Below the pieces are notes generated by a model. That model was not told the origin of the DNA. It did not search any database and saw nothing but the letters and a program-made list of their open reading frames with translations. A program made the position numbers and the translations under genes. Positions 8,521 to 16,192 of a stretch of DNA of 64,000 nucleotides are shown piece by piece. The stretch's first letter is position 1. Each line of letters opens with the position of its first letter. Source of the DNA: an uncultured Bacteroidales bacterium (GTDB lineage Bacteria > Bacteroidota > Bacteroidia > Bacteroidales > UBA932). The stretch lies in NCBI GenBank assembly GCA_934700615.1, contig CAKUXR010000006.1, positions 56,493-120,492 of the forward strand, written 5' to 3'.

Positions 8521-9342
8521 ATGGAATGGTGGGAAGCGCTTTTGCTCGGTATTGTACAGGGACTTACGGAATTTTTGCCTGTCAGCAGCAGCGGACATCT
8601 TATGATTTTCAAGGAGTTGCTCGGCGTTGACGCTGAAGGTTTCCTTGATTTTACCGTGACAGTTCATTTCGCGACTGTCCTCAGTACGATAATAGTTTTC
8701 TGGTCAGTTATCTGGAAACTTCTGAAAGGCCTTTTCGCCTTCAAGTACAATGATGAGACTGACTATGTCTTCAAGATTATCGTGTCAATGATACCTATCG
8801 CGATAGTCGGATTGTTCTTTAAGGATCAGGTCGAGAGTCTCTTCGGTGACAATCTCTTCACTGTCGCAGTATGTCTGATCATTACCGCGGTAATACTGTA
8901 TGTTTCGGACATGTCCGGAAAATGGGTGTCAGCCGGCAAAAATGCCGTCAAAGAGCAGAGAAACGGTATTTCTTACCTCCAGGCATTCATAGTCGGCCTT
9001 GGTCAGGCCTGTGCCGTGGCTCCTGGCCTTTCCCGTTCCGGAACCACCATCGCTACAGGATTGATCTGCGGCGTCAAGAGAGAAAAAATGGCTCAGTTCT
9101 CATTCCTCATGGTGCTCGTTCCTATCATCGGAGAACAGGCATTGAGCATATTGGAAGGAATCGGTGAGCCTGCAACGGCATCAGGTCTAGGCACAATGCA
9201 GCTTCTGCTTGGCTTTATCGGCGCTTTCGTTGCCGGCCTTTTCTCTTGCAAGGCGATGGTTGCCATTGTAAAGAAGTCAAAACTTGTCTGGTTCTCGCTT
9301 TATTGTCTTGCGGCAGCCCTGCTTATCCTGATTTTCGCATAA
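8521..9342 (+). CDS. uppP: Undecaprenyl-diphosphatase
   Basis: The protein has 273 residues in a multi-helix membrane fold. Both family signatures are present: GLTEFLPVSSSGHL near residue 15 and the catalytic region PGLSRSGTTIATGL near residue 162. The enzyme dephosphorylates undecaprenyl diphosphate so that the lipid carrier for cell-wall and surface polysaccharides can be reused. It follows DUF3098 by 2 nt and precedes lpxH by 6 nt, giving an envelope operon ftsX-DUF3098-uppP-lpxH. Confidence 0.95.
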   Translation: MEWWEALLLGIVQGLTEFLPVSSSGHLMIFKELLGVDAEGFLDFTVTVHFATVLSTIIVFWSVIWKLLKGLFAFKYNDETDYVFKIIVSMIPIAIVGLFFKDQVESLFGDNLFTVAVCLIITAVILYVSDMSGKWVSAGKNAVKEQRNGISYLQAFIVGLGQACAVAPGLSRSGTTIATGLICGVKREKMAQFSFLMVLVPIIGEQALSILEGIGEPATASGLGTMQLLLGFIGAFVAGLFSCKAMVAIVKKSKLVWFSLYCLAAALLILIFA

Positions 9343-9348
9343 TTCAGG

Positions 9349-10104
9349 ATGGTGGAGACAAGGTCATTGACATACTTCGTATCTGATGTGCATCTCGGTC
9401 TGGACGTGAATGATCCGGCAGACCGGGAGGCGCGTTTCGTTTCGTTCCTGAATTCGATTCCGCGGGACAGGACATCCGCACTTTATATGCTGGGCGACAT
9501 CTGGGATTTCTGGTATGAGTATCATGATGTCGTGCCTAAGGGTTATGTGCGTGTGTTCGCTGCGCTGATGGACCTCATGGACAATGGCGTGAAAGTGTAT
9601 TTCTTTCAGGGGAACCATGACATCTGGTGCTATCATTATTTCGAGGAGATGGGCATCGTCATACTCCAGCAGCCGTATGTCGTGAATATCTCGGGGAAGA
9701 CTTTCTGTCTCGGTCATGGTGACGGGCTGGGTCCCGGCCATCATTGGTACAAGCTTATGCGCTGGGGCTTCCGCGCGAAGTTCTTCCAGTCCCTGTTCAG
9801 CCTGCTTCATCCGTATCTGGCTTTCCGTTTCGGTAAAGGCTGGTCCAAGAAAAGCCGCGTGGCGAAGTCTTTTGACTATGTTTTCAAAGGCGAAGACGAG
9901 CCTTTATACAAATTCGCGGCTGACTTCGAGGCCAAAACTCATGTGGATTACTTCGTGTTCGGCCACTATCACTGTGATGTACGCATGCCTGTATCGGGCG
10001 GAGGCGAACTGGTTATCCTCAAGGATTGGATGAACGGCTCCTCTTACATGTACTTCGACGGAATCTCAATGCGTTTCGGATATTCACCGAAGATAGAAAA
10101 ATAG
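9349..10104 (+). CDS. lpxH: UDP-2,3-diacylglucosamine diphosphatase
   Basis: The protein has 251 residues of the calcineurin-like metallophosphoesterase fold. Metal-binding motifs appear in order: FVSDVHLG, LGDIWDFWYEY, GNHD, GHGDG and the late GHYH. LpxH hydrolyses UDP-diacylglucosamine to lipid X in lipid A synthesis at the inner membrane. Length and the LGDIWDFWYEY segment fit LpxH of Bacteroidetes. Its 3' end overlaps the convergent DUF4294 gene by 61 nt. Confidence 0.9.
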   Translation: MVETRSLTYFVSDVHLGLDVNDPADREARFVSFLNSIPRDRTSALYMLGDIWDFWYEYHDVVPKGYVRVFAALMDLMDNGVKVYFFQGNHDIWCYHYFEEMGIVILQQPYVVNISGKTFCLGHGDGLGPGHHWYKLMRWGFRAKFFQSLFSLLHPYLAFRFGKGWSKKSRVAKSFDYVFKGEDEPLYKFAADFEAKTHVDYFVFGHYHCDVRMPVSGGGELVILKDWMNGSSYMYFDGISMRFGYSPKIEK

Positions 10105-10718
10105 AGGGCCTGGAATTCCCCGTTGTCCCATTTGTGTACAAGTTCTTCGACCTGGCGGTCTTCACCGTCCGGGTCGTAATGCTTTTTGAGATCTGAACCG
10201 AATATCTTGGCTATTCCCTGCCAGAATCCTGCGGCGAGTCCGTTCTTATAGTCCTTTATGATAAAGTAGGAAGATTTCCCCACTTCTCTGTCGATCAGTT
10301 TCATCAGCAGCTGTCCCTGCGTGACGGTCATATGTCTCATGGGCTCTTCAAAGGCATTGAAAAGCTCCTTCTGCACGGCATTGACATACTTCTCCTTCTG
10401 TCTGCGTCCGAGCTCATCCTTTGCGAATGTGCTGTCGGTGTCGTGGATGAGTTTCCGAGCCACGAGGGCGTAAGGGTAGGTCTTGCTGAAATTCCAGACC
10501 AGCCTGTAGTATTTTCTCCAGTCCTTTCCGCGTCGGTGCCCGTACAGGGATATTCTGGACGGATTCAGCACGTCCATATACACGGTATCCCCGCCGATTA
10601 TCTCGTACTGGAGCATCTGCGGTCTCCTGGGCGGGACCGGCGCCCTTCGCTTCTGTGCTGCCGCCGGCACCAGAAAAATGATGACGGCTATTATCAATGT
10701 CAATGTCTTTTTGTCCAT
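10044..10718 (-). CDS. DUF4294 family exported protein
   Basis: The protein has 224 residues. An in-frame start lies upstream at 10772, but the ATG at 10718 gives a clean signal peptide (MDKKTLTLIIAVIIFLVPAAAQ) and is preferred. The body (GGDTVYMDVLNPSRISLYG, YALVARKLIHDTDSTFAKDELGRRQKEKY, VTQGQLLMKLIDREVGKSSYFIIKDYK) fits DUF4294, a Bacteroidetes family without a known function. The C-terminus is read from DNA that also encodes the last 20 residues of LpxH on the other strand. Confidence 0.82.
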   Translation of the reverse strand: MDKKTLTLIIAVIIFLVPAAAQKRRAPVPPRRPQMLQYEIIGGDTVYMDVLNPSRISLYGHRRGKDWRKYYRLVWNFSKTYPYALVARKLIHDTDSTFAKDELGRRQKEKYVNAVQKELFNAFEEPMRHMTVTQGQLLMKLIDREVGKSSYFIIKDYKNGLAAGFWQGIAKIFGSDLKKHYDPDGEDRQVEELVHKWDNGEFQALYFSIFGEYPKRIEIPSKYM

Positions 10719-10780
10719 AGTTCTGCTGTTGTCATTTGCGGCTGCGCCTTGCAGCCGTAGGGGTATTGTCAATGACAGCG

Positions 10781-10788
10781 CAAAAATA
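10781..10788 (-). promoter_or_regulatory. -7 element for the DUF4294 gene and leader hairpin
   Basis: On the minus strand this reads TATTTTTG, a perfect -7 element, 63 nt from the start. A small hairpin (GGCTGC / GCAGCC, 10740-10756) lies in the leader. No -33 box is found at ideal spacing. Together with the rplP promoter, this accounts for the gene-free stretch 10719-11054. Confidence 0.45.
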
Positions 10789-10936
10789 CATAATTTTTTA
10801 CAAAACGATTTTTCTGATACCGTTTTGTCGAAAAAGCGTGTGAGAAAAAATTATCATAGTCCATAACTCGCTGAGTATATGAACATTCGCATTGAAAATA
10901 TTATGTCGAAAAAGTGTAGAAATATTCTTGAAAATG

Positions 10937-10966
10937 TTTGTTTTTCGAAAATTTTTACTAACTTTG
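10937..10966 (+). promoter_or_regulatory. Promoter restarting the ribosomal protein operon before rplP
   Basis: TTTG (10937-10940), 18 nt, then TAACTTTG (10959-10966) form a near-consensus Bacteroidetes promoter. It implies an rplP leader of about 80 nt. In the usual arrangement rplP is read from the S10 promoter through rpsC; here rpsC ends in a terminator elsewhere, so this promoter likely drives rplP to rplQ. Confidence 0.75.
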
Positions 10967-11054
10967 CATTCCCAAAATTGAGGAGAAGTTCGCCCAACCA
11001 GCTGATGCTCAAAGATTTAGGGAATTTGGGAAAAATAATTAAAGTAATACAGCA

Positions 11055-11474
11055 ATGTTACAACCAAAGAAAACAAAGTTTAGAAGGGAACAGAAAAACC
11101 GCATGAAAGGAATGTCCCAGAGGGGCAGCCAGCTTGCGTTCGGTTCTTTCGGTCTTAAAACCCTTGAGAATTGTTGGCTTACATCGCAGCAGATTGAGGC
11201 TGCCCGTCAGGCAATCTCGCGTTATATGAATCGTGAGGGTCAGATTTGGATCAGGGTATTCCCTGCAAAGCCTTTCACCAAGAAGCCTCTTGATACTCGA
11301 ATGGGTAAAGGTAAGGGTGATCCTCAGGGATTTGTCTGCCCGATTACTCCTGGCAGAATTCTCTTCGAGGCAGAGGGTGTTTCTCTCGAGATTGCAAAAG
11401 AGGCTATGCGCCTTGCAGCTCACAAACTCCCTATCGCTACGAAGTTTATTGTCCGCAGGGATTATGTAGAATAG
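11055..11474 (+). CDS. rplP: 50S ribosomal protein L16
   Basis: The protein has 139 residues. It starts with the family N-terminus MLQPKKTKFRREQKNRMKG and contains the loop RMGKGKGDPQGFV. L16 binds 23S rRNA near the A site and the central protuberance. It is the first gene of this ribosomal block. Its normal upstream neighbour rpsC lies 10.5 kb away, so it follows its own promoter rather than an operon partner. Confidence 0.97.
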   Translation: MLQPKKTKFRREQKNRMKGMSQRGSQLAFGSFGLKTLENCWLTSQQIEAARQAISRYMNREGQIWIRVFPAKPFTKKPLDTRMGKGKGDPQGFVCPITPGRILFEAEGVSLEIAKEAMRLAAHKLPIATKFIVRRDYVE

Positions 11475-11490
11475 TTTAATGGAGAAGAAA

Positions 11491-11688
11491 ATGAAAATAT
11501 CAGAAGTACGCGAAATGTCCGTAGCAGATCTGCGTGACCGCATTGCAGTGGAGAAGGCGAATCTTGACATGATGAAGATGAACCACGCTGTCTCTCCATT
11601 AGAGGATACATCCAAGTTTAAGAAGTGCAGAAAAGACATCGTCCGCATGATGTTTGTCCTTTCTGAGAAAGAAAAAGAACAGAACTAA
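11491..11688 (+). CDS. rpmC: 50S ribosomal protein L29
   Basis: The protein has 65 residues (MKISEVREMSVADLRDRI... SPLEDTSKFKKCRKDIVRM). L29 sits by the peptide exit tunnel. An in-frame ATG at 11479, 4 nt after rplP, would add MEKK. The ATG at 11491 is preferred because homologues begin MK[IM]xEIRE and because GGAG lies 8 nt upstream of it. Confidence 0.93.
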   Translation: MKISEVREMSVADLRDRIAVEKANLDMMKMNHAVSPLEDTSKFKKCRKDIVRMMFVLSEKEKEQN

Positions 11689-11699
11689 TTAGGTGCCCT

Positions 11700-11954
11700 A
11701 TGGAAAGAAATCTTCGTAAGGAAAGAATAGGTGTTGTAGTCAGCAACAAAATGGACAAGACTATTGTTGTTGCCGTAGAGACTAAGGGAAAACACCCTAT
11801 GTATGGTAAGTTCATTAACAAGACCACTAAATTTGTTGCTCAGGATGACAAGAATGAGTGCAGCGAGGGTGATACCGTGCGCATCATGGAAACACGTCCT
11901 CTCAGTAAGACAAAGAGGTGGAGATTAGTTGAAATTGTAGAAAAAGTCAAATAG
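11700..11954 (+). CDS. rpsQ: 30S ribosomal protein S17
   Basis: The protein has 84 residues and an OB fold with the S17 signature (RKERIGVVVSNKMDKTIVVAVE and VRIMETRPLSKTKRWRLVEIVEK). It binds 16S rRNA early in 30S assembly. It lies 11 nt after rpmC and 2 nt before rplN, in the standard order. Confidence 0.97.
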   Translation: MERNLRKERIGVVVSNKMDKTIVVAVETKGKHPMYGKFINKTTKFVAQDDKNECSEGDTVRIMETRPLSKTKRWRLVEIVEKVK

Positions 11955-11956
11955 CG

Positions 11957-12322
11957 ATGATACAGCAGGAAACACGTTTACAGGTGGCAGACAACAGTGG
12001 TGCAAAGGAAGTTCTTTGTATCCGAGTACTGGGTGGAACACGTCACCGTTATGCATCTGTCGGCGATAAGATCGTCGTAGCAGTAAAAAGTGCAATCTCA
12101 GGTGGAGATGCAAAGAAAGGCTCTGTGTCAAAGGCTGTGGTGGTTCGCACCAAGAAGGAAATCCGTCGTCCGGATGGATCTTATATCCGCTTTGATGACA
12201 ATGCCTGCGTTCTTCTGAACAACTCAGGCGAGCTTAGAGGAACACGTATCTTTGGCCCTGTAGCCAGAGAGCTTCGTGAGAATTATATGAAAGTTGTATC
12301 ACTGGCACCGGAGGTCCTTTAA
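11957..12322 (+). CDS. rplN: 50S ribosomal protein L14
   Basis: The protein has 121 residues with the L14 pattern MIQQETRLQVADNSGAKEV and the C-terminal RGTRIFGPVARELRE. It lies at the subunit interface and is the docking site of the silencing factor RsfS in species that have it. It is spaced 2 nt from rpsQ. Confidence 0.98.
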   Translation: MIQQETRLQVADNSGAKEVLCIRVLGGTRHRYASVGDKIVVAVKSAISGGDAKKGSVSKAVVVRTKKEIRRPDGSYIRFDDNACVLLNNSGELRGTRIFGPVARELRENYMKVVSLAPEVL

Positions 12323-12335
12323 TTATTGAAGCATT

Positions 12336-12665
12336 ATGAAAAAATTTCACGTAAAGAAAGGCGATACCGTATTTGTCAATGCCGGTAATGATAAGGGCAA
12401 GACAGGTAAAGTCCTTGAAGTTATTACAGATAAGGACCGTGTTGTTGTAGAGGGTGTAAATATGGTCAGCAGGCACACAAAGCCTAGCGCACAGGCTCCT
12501 CAGGGTGGTATCATCAAGAAAGAGGCAGGAATCCATATTTCAAACGTACAGCTCATTGATCCTAAGAGCACAGCCGCTAAGCCGGTTCCTACAAGAATTG
12601 GTCACAAGTTCGTTGACGGCAAGAAAGTGCGTTATTCTAAAAAATCTGGAGAGGAGATCAAATAG
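12336..12665 (+). CDS. rplX: 50S ribosomal protein L24
   Basis: The protein has 109 residues and begins with a KOW motif (KKGDTVFVNAGNDKGKTGKVLEV). L24 starts 50S assembly by binding the 5' domain of 23S rRNA. The C-terminus (DGKKVRYSKKSGEEIK) is typical. It is followed by rplE with a 2-nt gap. Confidence 0.97.
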   Translation: MKKFHVKKGDTVFVNAGNDKGKTGKVLEVITDKDRVVVEGVNMVSRHTKPSAQAPQGGIIKKEAGIHISNVQLIDPKSTAAKPVPTRIGHKFVDGKKVRYSKKSGEEIK

Positions 12666-12667
12666 TT

Positions 12668-13279
12668 ATGGCAAAGAAAACTAAGAACGAAGCAGCAGAG
12701 CAGATAGTTCCTGCTGGATATGTACCGGAGCTCAAGACCGTGTACAAGGAGCAGATTGTTCCTGCTCTCATGAAGCAGTTCTCTTATACTACTGTGATGC
12801 AGGTTCCTAGACTCGTTAAGATTACCATCAATGAGGGTATCGGTGAGGCTTCCCAGAACCAGTCACACGACAAGAAACTCGTTGAAGAGGCAGCTGCAGA
12901 ACTTTCAATGATTGTTGGTCAGAAGGCAGTCCTCACTTCTTCTAGAAAGGATATTTCTAACTTCCACCTTCGTAAAGGCCAGCCAATCGGTGTAAAGGTT
13001 ACTCTCCGTGACGTAAAGATGTACGAATTCCTTGAGAGACTTATCCGTGTATCTCTTCCTCGTATCCGCGACTTCAATGGTATTTCAGAGAAACTCGACG
13101 GTAACGGAAACTACACTCTCGGTCTCAAAGAGCAGATTATCTTCCCTGAAATCGACATGGACAAGAACCCTCGCGTTCACGGAATGGAAATCACATTCGT
13201 TACTACAGCCAAGTCTGATGAAGAGGCTTATGCACTTCTGAAAGAGTTCGGTCTGCCATTCAAGAAACATAACAACTAA
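12668..13279 (+). CDS. rplE: 50S ribosomal protein L5
   Basis: The protein has 203 residues, about 20 longer than the E. coli protein because of an N-terminal Ala/Glu-rich extension before the conserved VPALMKQFSYTTVMQVPRLVKITINEG. L5 binds 5S rRNA in the central protuberance. The ATG at 12668 is the only start close to rplX. Conserved LRKGQPIGVKVTLR and the final LLKEFGLPFKK are present. Confidence 0.97.
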   Translation: MAKKTKNEAAEQIVPAGYVPELKTVYKEQIVPALMKQFSYTTVMQVPRLVKITINEGIGEASQNQSHDKKLVEEAAAELSMIVGQKAVLTSSRKDISNFHLRKGQPIGVKVTLRDVKMYEFLERLIRVSLPRIRDFNGISEKLDGNGNYTLGLKEQIIFPEIDMDKNPRVHGMEITFVTTAKSDEEAYALLKEFGLPFKKHNN

Positions 13280-13290
13280 AAGAGTATAAG

Positions 13291-13560
13291 ATGGCAAAAG
13301 AATCAATGAAAGCCCGCGAAGTAAAGCGCGAGAAATTAGTTGCAAAATACGCCGAGAAGAGAAAAGCATTGAAAGAGGCAGGCGACTGGGCAGCTCTCGA
13401 TAAGCTCCCTAAGAACTCTTCATCTGTTCGTCTTCACAATCGTTGCAAACTTACCGGACGTCCAAAGGGATATATGCGTGCCTTCGGTCTCAGCAGAATC
13501 CAGTTCCGTGAAATGGCAAGCAACGGCCTTATTCCAGGTGTTAAGAAAGCAAGCTGGTAG
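13291..13560 (+). CDS. rpsN: 30S ribosomal protein S14 (zinc-independent form)
   Basis: The protein has 89 residues and ends in the S14 signature CKLTGRPKGYMRAFGLSRI...GLIPGVKKASW. The two CxxC zinc pairs of short S14 proteins are absent, so this is the long zinc-free type. It lies 11 nt after rplE; an 83-nt gap with a small palindrome follows before rpsH. Confidence 0.97.
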   Translation: MAKESMKAREVKREKLVAKYAEKRKALKEAGDWAALDKLPKNSSSVRLHNRCKLTGRPKGYMRAFGLSRIQFREMASNGLIPGVKKASW

Positions 13561-13607
13561 AAGCTTGATAGCATACATTATTTTTATTAATTAACAATCG
13601 GATATCG

Positions 13608-13622
13608 GGCGTCAATGACGCC
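13608..13622. promoter_or_regulatory. Short palindrome between rpsN and rpsH
   Basis: GGCGTCA-A-TGACGCC is a perfect 7-bp inverted repeat with a 1-nt centre in the 83-nt rpsN-rpsH gap. Its core is the odd palindrome GTCAATGAC that is over-represented in the window. No T-run follows, so it is not a terminator; it may be a hairpin in the mRNA or a protein site. Confidence 0.4.
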
Positions 13623-13643
13623 GGTTCAAAAAATTCAAAAGAA

Positions 13644-14039
13644 ATGACTGATCCAATTGCAGACTTCCTTACCCGTGTGCGCAACGCATACAGCGCAGGA
13701 AACAGAATTGTTGAGATCCCTTCTTCCAAGATGAAGGTTGCTCTCACCAAGATTCTTTGCGAGAAAGGTTACATCCTCAGCTACAAAGTTGTAGAGGGAA
13801 CACCTTCAAGCACAATCAAAATCGCTCTCAAGTATCATCCTCAGACCAAGCAGGCCGCTATCAAGAAGATTATCCGCGTGTCTAAGCCAGGTCTCAGAAA
13901 GTACACTGATGTAGCTGATATGCCACGTGTCCTCAACGGACTCGGAATCGCTATCCTTTCTACATCTAAGGGTGTCATCACTGACAAAGAGGCTAAAGAA
14001 CTCAACGTCGGCGGTGAAGTTGTATGCTATGTTTATTAA
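13644..14039 (+). CDS. rpsH: 30S ribosomal protein S8
   Basis: The protein has 131 residues. It starts MTDPIADFLTRVRNA, as expected for S8, and ends with LGIAILSTSKGVITDKEAKELNVGGEVVCYVY. S8 is a primary 16S rRNA binder, and in E. coli it represses the spc operon; whether that holds here is not shown by the sequence. It follows the largest internal gap of the cluster (83 nt). Confidence 0.98.
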   Translation: MTDPIADFLTRVRNAYSAGNRIVEIPSSKMKVALTKILCEKGYILSYKVVEGTPSSTIKIALKYHPQTKQAAIKKIIRVSKPGLRKYTDVADMPRVLNGLGIAILSTSKGVITDKEAKELNVGGEVVCYVY

Positions 14040-14057
14040 TATTTAAAGAAACAGATA

Positions 14058-14618
14058 ATGTCAAGAATTGGTAAATTACCTGTAAGCCTTCCGGACAAGG
14101 TGAGCGTAGAGCTCCTTCCTGGCAACGTTGTGAAGGTTAAAGGACCTCTTGGTGAGCTTTCTCAGAAAGTTGATCCGGATATTACCGTTACCATTGAGGG
14201 TAAAGAAATTAAATTCACCCGTCCTACTGATCAGCCTAGACACCGTTCTATGCATGGTCTTTACCGTGCACTCGTCCACAACATGGTCGTAGGTGTTTCT
14301 ACTGGTTTCGAAATCAAGCAGGAGTTTGTCGGTGTAGGTTACCGTGTTGACGTGAAAGGTCAGCTTCTGACTTTCTCACTCGGTTTTTCACACGAAATCC
14401 AGCTCCTTCTCCCTGCAGAAATCAAGGCTGAGGCAGCTGCCATCAAGAAAGGTGAGAACCCTATCCTGATTCTCAGGAGCGCTGACAAACAGCTTGTAGG
14501 ACAGGTTGCAGCAAAGATTCGTTCTCTCCGCAAGCCTGAACCATATAAGGGCAAGGGTATCAAGTTCGTTGGCGAGCAGATTCGTCGTAAGGCAGGTAAG
14601 ACTGCAGCCGCTAAATAA
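14058..14618 (+). CDS. rplF: 50S ribosomal protein L6
   Basis: The protein has 186 residues with the duplicated L6 fold: MSRIGKLPVSLPDKVSVE at the start and the signature PEPYKGKGIKFVGEQIRRKAGK near the end. L6 lies near the factor-binding site of the 50S subunit. It is located 18 nt after rpsH. Confidence 0.98.
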   Translation: MSRIGKLPVSLPDKVSVELLPGNVVKVKGPLGELSQKVDPDITVTIEGKEIKFTRPTDQPRHRSMHGLYRALVHNMVVGVSTGFEIKQEFVGVGYRVDVKGQLLTFSLGFSHEIQLLLPAEIKAEAAAIKKGENPILILRSADKQLVGQVAAKIRSLRKPEPYKGKGIKFVGEQIRRKAGKTAAAK

Positions 14619-14633
14619 TAGGAGGAATGAATT

Positions 14634-14996
14634 ATGGCATTGAGTAAAATAGAAAGAAGAAGACGTATTCACTACCGTATTCGCAAGCATGTCAATGGAA
14701 CAGCTGAGAGACCTAGACTCGTAGTGTTCAGAAGCAACAGACAGATCTATGTTCAGGTTGTCAATGACGAAACTGCAACAACACTCGTAGCTGCCGCTTC
14801 AAACGATAAGGCTCTTGCTGCTGAGTGCAAAGGTAAGAATGGAAAAGAGGCTGCCGCAATCGTAGGTAAAGCGATCGCTGCGCGTGCCATCGAGAAAGGT
14901 ATCAATGAGGTCGCTTTCGACCGTGGTGGTTATCTCTATCATGGCAGAGTTCAATGTTTGGCTGACGCTGCCCGTGAAGGCGGTCTTAAATTCTAA
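14634..14996 (+). CDS. rplR: 50S ribosomal protein L18
   Basis: The protein has 120 residues. It carries the RRRRIHYRIRKHVNGTAERPRL N-terminal rRNA-binding segment and ends with FDRGGYLYHGRVQCLADAAREGGLKF. L18 binds 5S rRNA with L5. An AGGAGG-like sequence (14621-14625) precedes the ATG, which is unusual in this AT-leader organism. Confidence 0.98.
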   Translation: MALSKIERRRRIHYRIRKHVNGTAERPRLVVFRSNRQIYVQVVNDETATTLVAAASNDKALAAECKGKNGKEAAAIVGKAIAARAIEKGINEVAFDRGGYLYHGRVQCLADAAREGGLKF

Positions 14997-15004
14997 TCGG
15001 AATT

Positions 15005-15523
15005 ATGGCAAAAACAAATGTTAATAGAGTAAAGACATCTGATCTTGAACTTAAGGACAGACTTGTCTCCATTCAGAGGGTAACCAAAGTCACCAAGGGT
15101 GGTCGTCACTTCCGTTTCGCTGCGATTGTCGTAGTCGGCGACGAGAAAGGCGTTGTAGGTTATGGCCTCGGTAAAGCTAACGAGGTTACAGCCGCTATCC
15201 AGAAAGGTGTAGAGGATGCAAAGAAGAATCTTGTCAAGATTCCGCTTATCAATACTACCATTCCGCACGAGCAGGTTGCCAAATTCGGTGGCGCTGAAGT
15301 ATTCATGAAGCCGGCTGCTCCTGGTACTGGTGTTAAGGCAGGTGGTGCGATGCGTGCAGTATTCGAGTCTGCAGGTGTTCAGAACGTGCTTGCAAAGTCT
15401 AAAGGCTCATCAAACCCTCATAACCTTGTAAAGGCTACAGTCGAGGCTCTTACAGAGTTGAGAGATGCTTATGAGATTGCCGGTCTTCGTGGTGTACCGA
15501 TGAGTAAAGTGTTTAACGGATAG
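15005..15523 (+). CDS. rpsE: 30S ribosomal protein S5
   Basis: The protein has 172 residues with the S5 double-stranded-RNA-binding fold (ELKDRLVSIQRVTKVTKGGRHFRFAAIVVVGD) and the C-terminal half with KAGGAMRAVFESAGVQNVLAKSKGSSNPHNLVKATVEAL. S5 acts at the mRNA entry site and in accuracy. It lies 8 nt after rplR. Confidence 0.98.
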   Translation: MAKTNVNRVKTSDLELKDRLVSIQRVTKVTKGGRHFRFAAIVVVGDEKGVVGYGLGKANEVTAAIQKGVEDAKKNLVKIPLINTTIPHEQVAKFGGAEVFMKPAAPGTGVKAGGAMRAVFESAGVQNVLAKSKGSSNPHNLVKATVEALTELRDAYEIAGLRGVPMSKVFNG

Positions 15524-15544
15524 TTTACTATAGGAGAAAACGAA

Positions 15545-15724
15545 ATGGCTAAATATAGAATTACTCAGGTTATCAGCAAGAACGGTGAGACCAAGAGACA
15601 GAAGGCTACCCTTCAGTGCCTCGGTATCCGTAGAATGCATCAGACCGTAGAGGTGGAGAAGAATCCTGTAACAACAGGTATGCTTGTCAAAATTCAGCAC
15701 CTCGTAAAAGTAGAAGAAATCTAA
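15545..15724 (+). CDS. rpmD: 50S ribosomal protein L30
   Basis: This 59-residue gene encodes MAKYRITQVISKNGETKRQ...LGIRRMHQTVEVEKNP...GMLVKIQHLVKVEEI, a standard bacterial L30. It begins 21 nt after rpsE behind a purine-rich AGGAGAAAACGAA leader and ends 15 nt before rplO. Confidence 0.97.
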   Translation: MAKYRITQVISKNGETKRQKATLQCLGIRRMHQTVEVEKNPVTTGMLVKIQHLVKVEEI

Positions 15725-15739
15725 TTCGGAGGAACTAAG

Positions 15740-16192
15740 ATGAATTTGCACAATTTGAAACCTGCTAAAGGTTCAACACACAATACCAAAAGAGTAGGCC
15801 GCGGTCAGGGCTCCGGAAAAGGTGGCACTGCGACCCGTGGTACTAAAGGAGCTCAGGCTCGTGCAGGATATGAGCACAAGATTGGCTTCGAGGGTGGTCA
15901 GATGCCTATCCAGAGAAGACTTCCTAAGTTCGGCTTCAACAATCCTACAAGAGTAGAGTACATTGCAGTTAATCTTTCAGCACTTCAGGCACTTTCTGAG
16001 AAACTTGGCACATCAGTGATTACACTTGATGTCATCAAGGAGGCTGGTCTTGCCCGTCAGAAGGATCTCGTAAAGGTTCTTGCTAACGGTGAGCTTACCG
16101 CTAAACTTGAGGTATCTGCCAATGCATTCTCAAAAACCGCTGTGGAGAAGATCGAGGCTGCAGGTGGAAAAGCTACTAAGATTGAAAAATAA
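15740..16192 (+). CDS. rplO: 50S ribosomal protein L15
   Basis: The protein has 150 residues with the Gly-rich N-terminal extension of L15 (GSTHNTKRVGRGQGSGKGGTA) and the globular GFEGGQMPIQRRLPKFGFNN. A GGAGGAA sequence lies upstream of the ATG. Its TAA overlaps the secY ATG (TAATG), so translation is probably coupled. Confidence 0.98.
   Translation: MNLHNLKPAKGSTHNTKRVGRGQGSGKGGTATRGTKGAQARAGYEHKIGFEGGQMPIQRRLPKFGFNNPTRVEYIAVNLSALQALSEKLGTSVITLDVIKEAGLARQKDLVKVLANGELTAKLEVSANAFSKTAVEKIEAAGGKATKIEK

Noticed and set aside
741..10718. Block between rpsC and rplP as a mobile island
   Set aside because: It holds core genes in usual local order (ftsX-DUF3098-uppP-lpxH) and no recombinase, IS or repeat borders; a chromosomal rearrangement is more likely.
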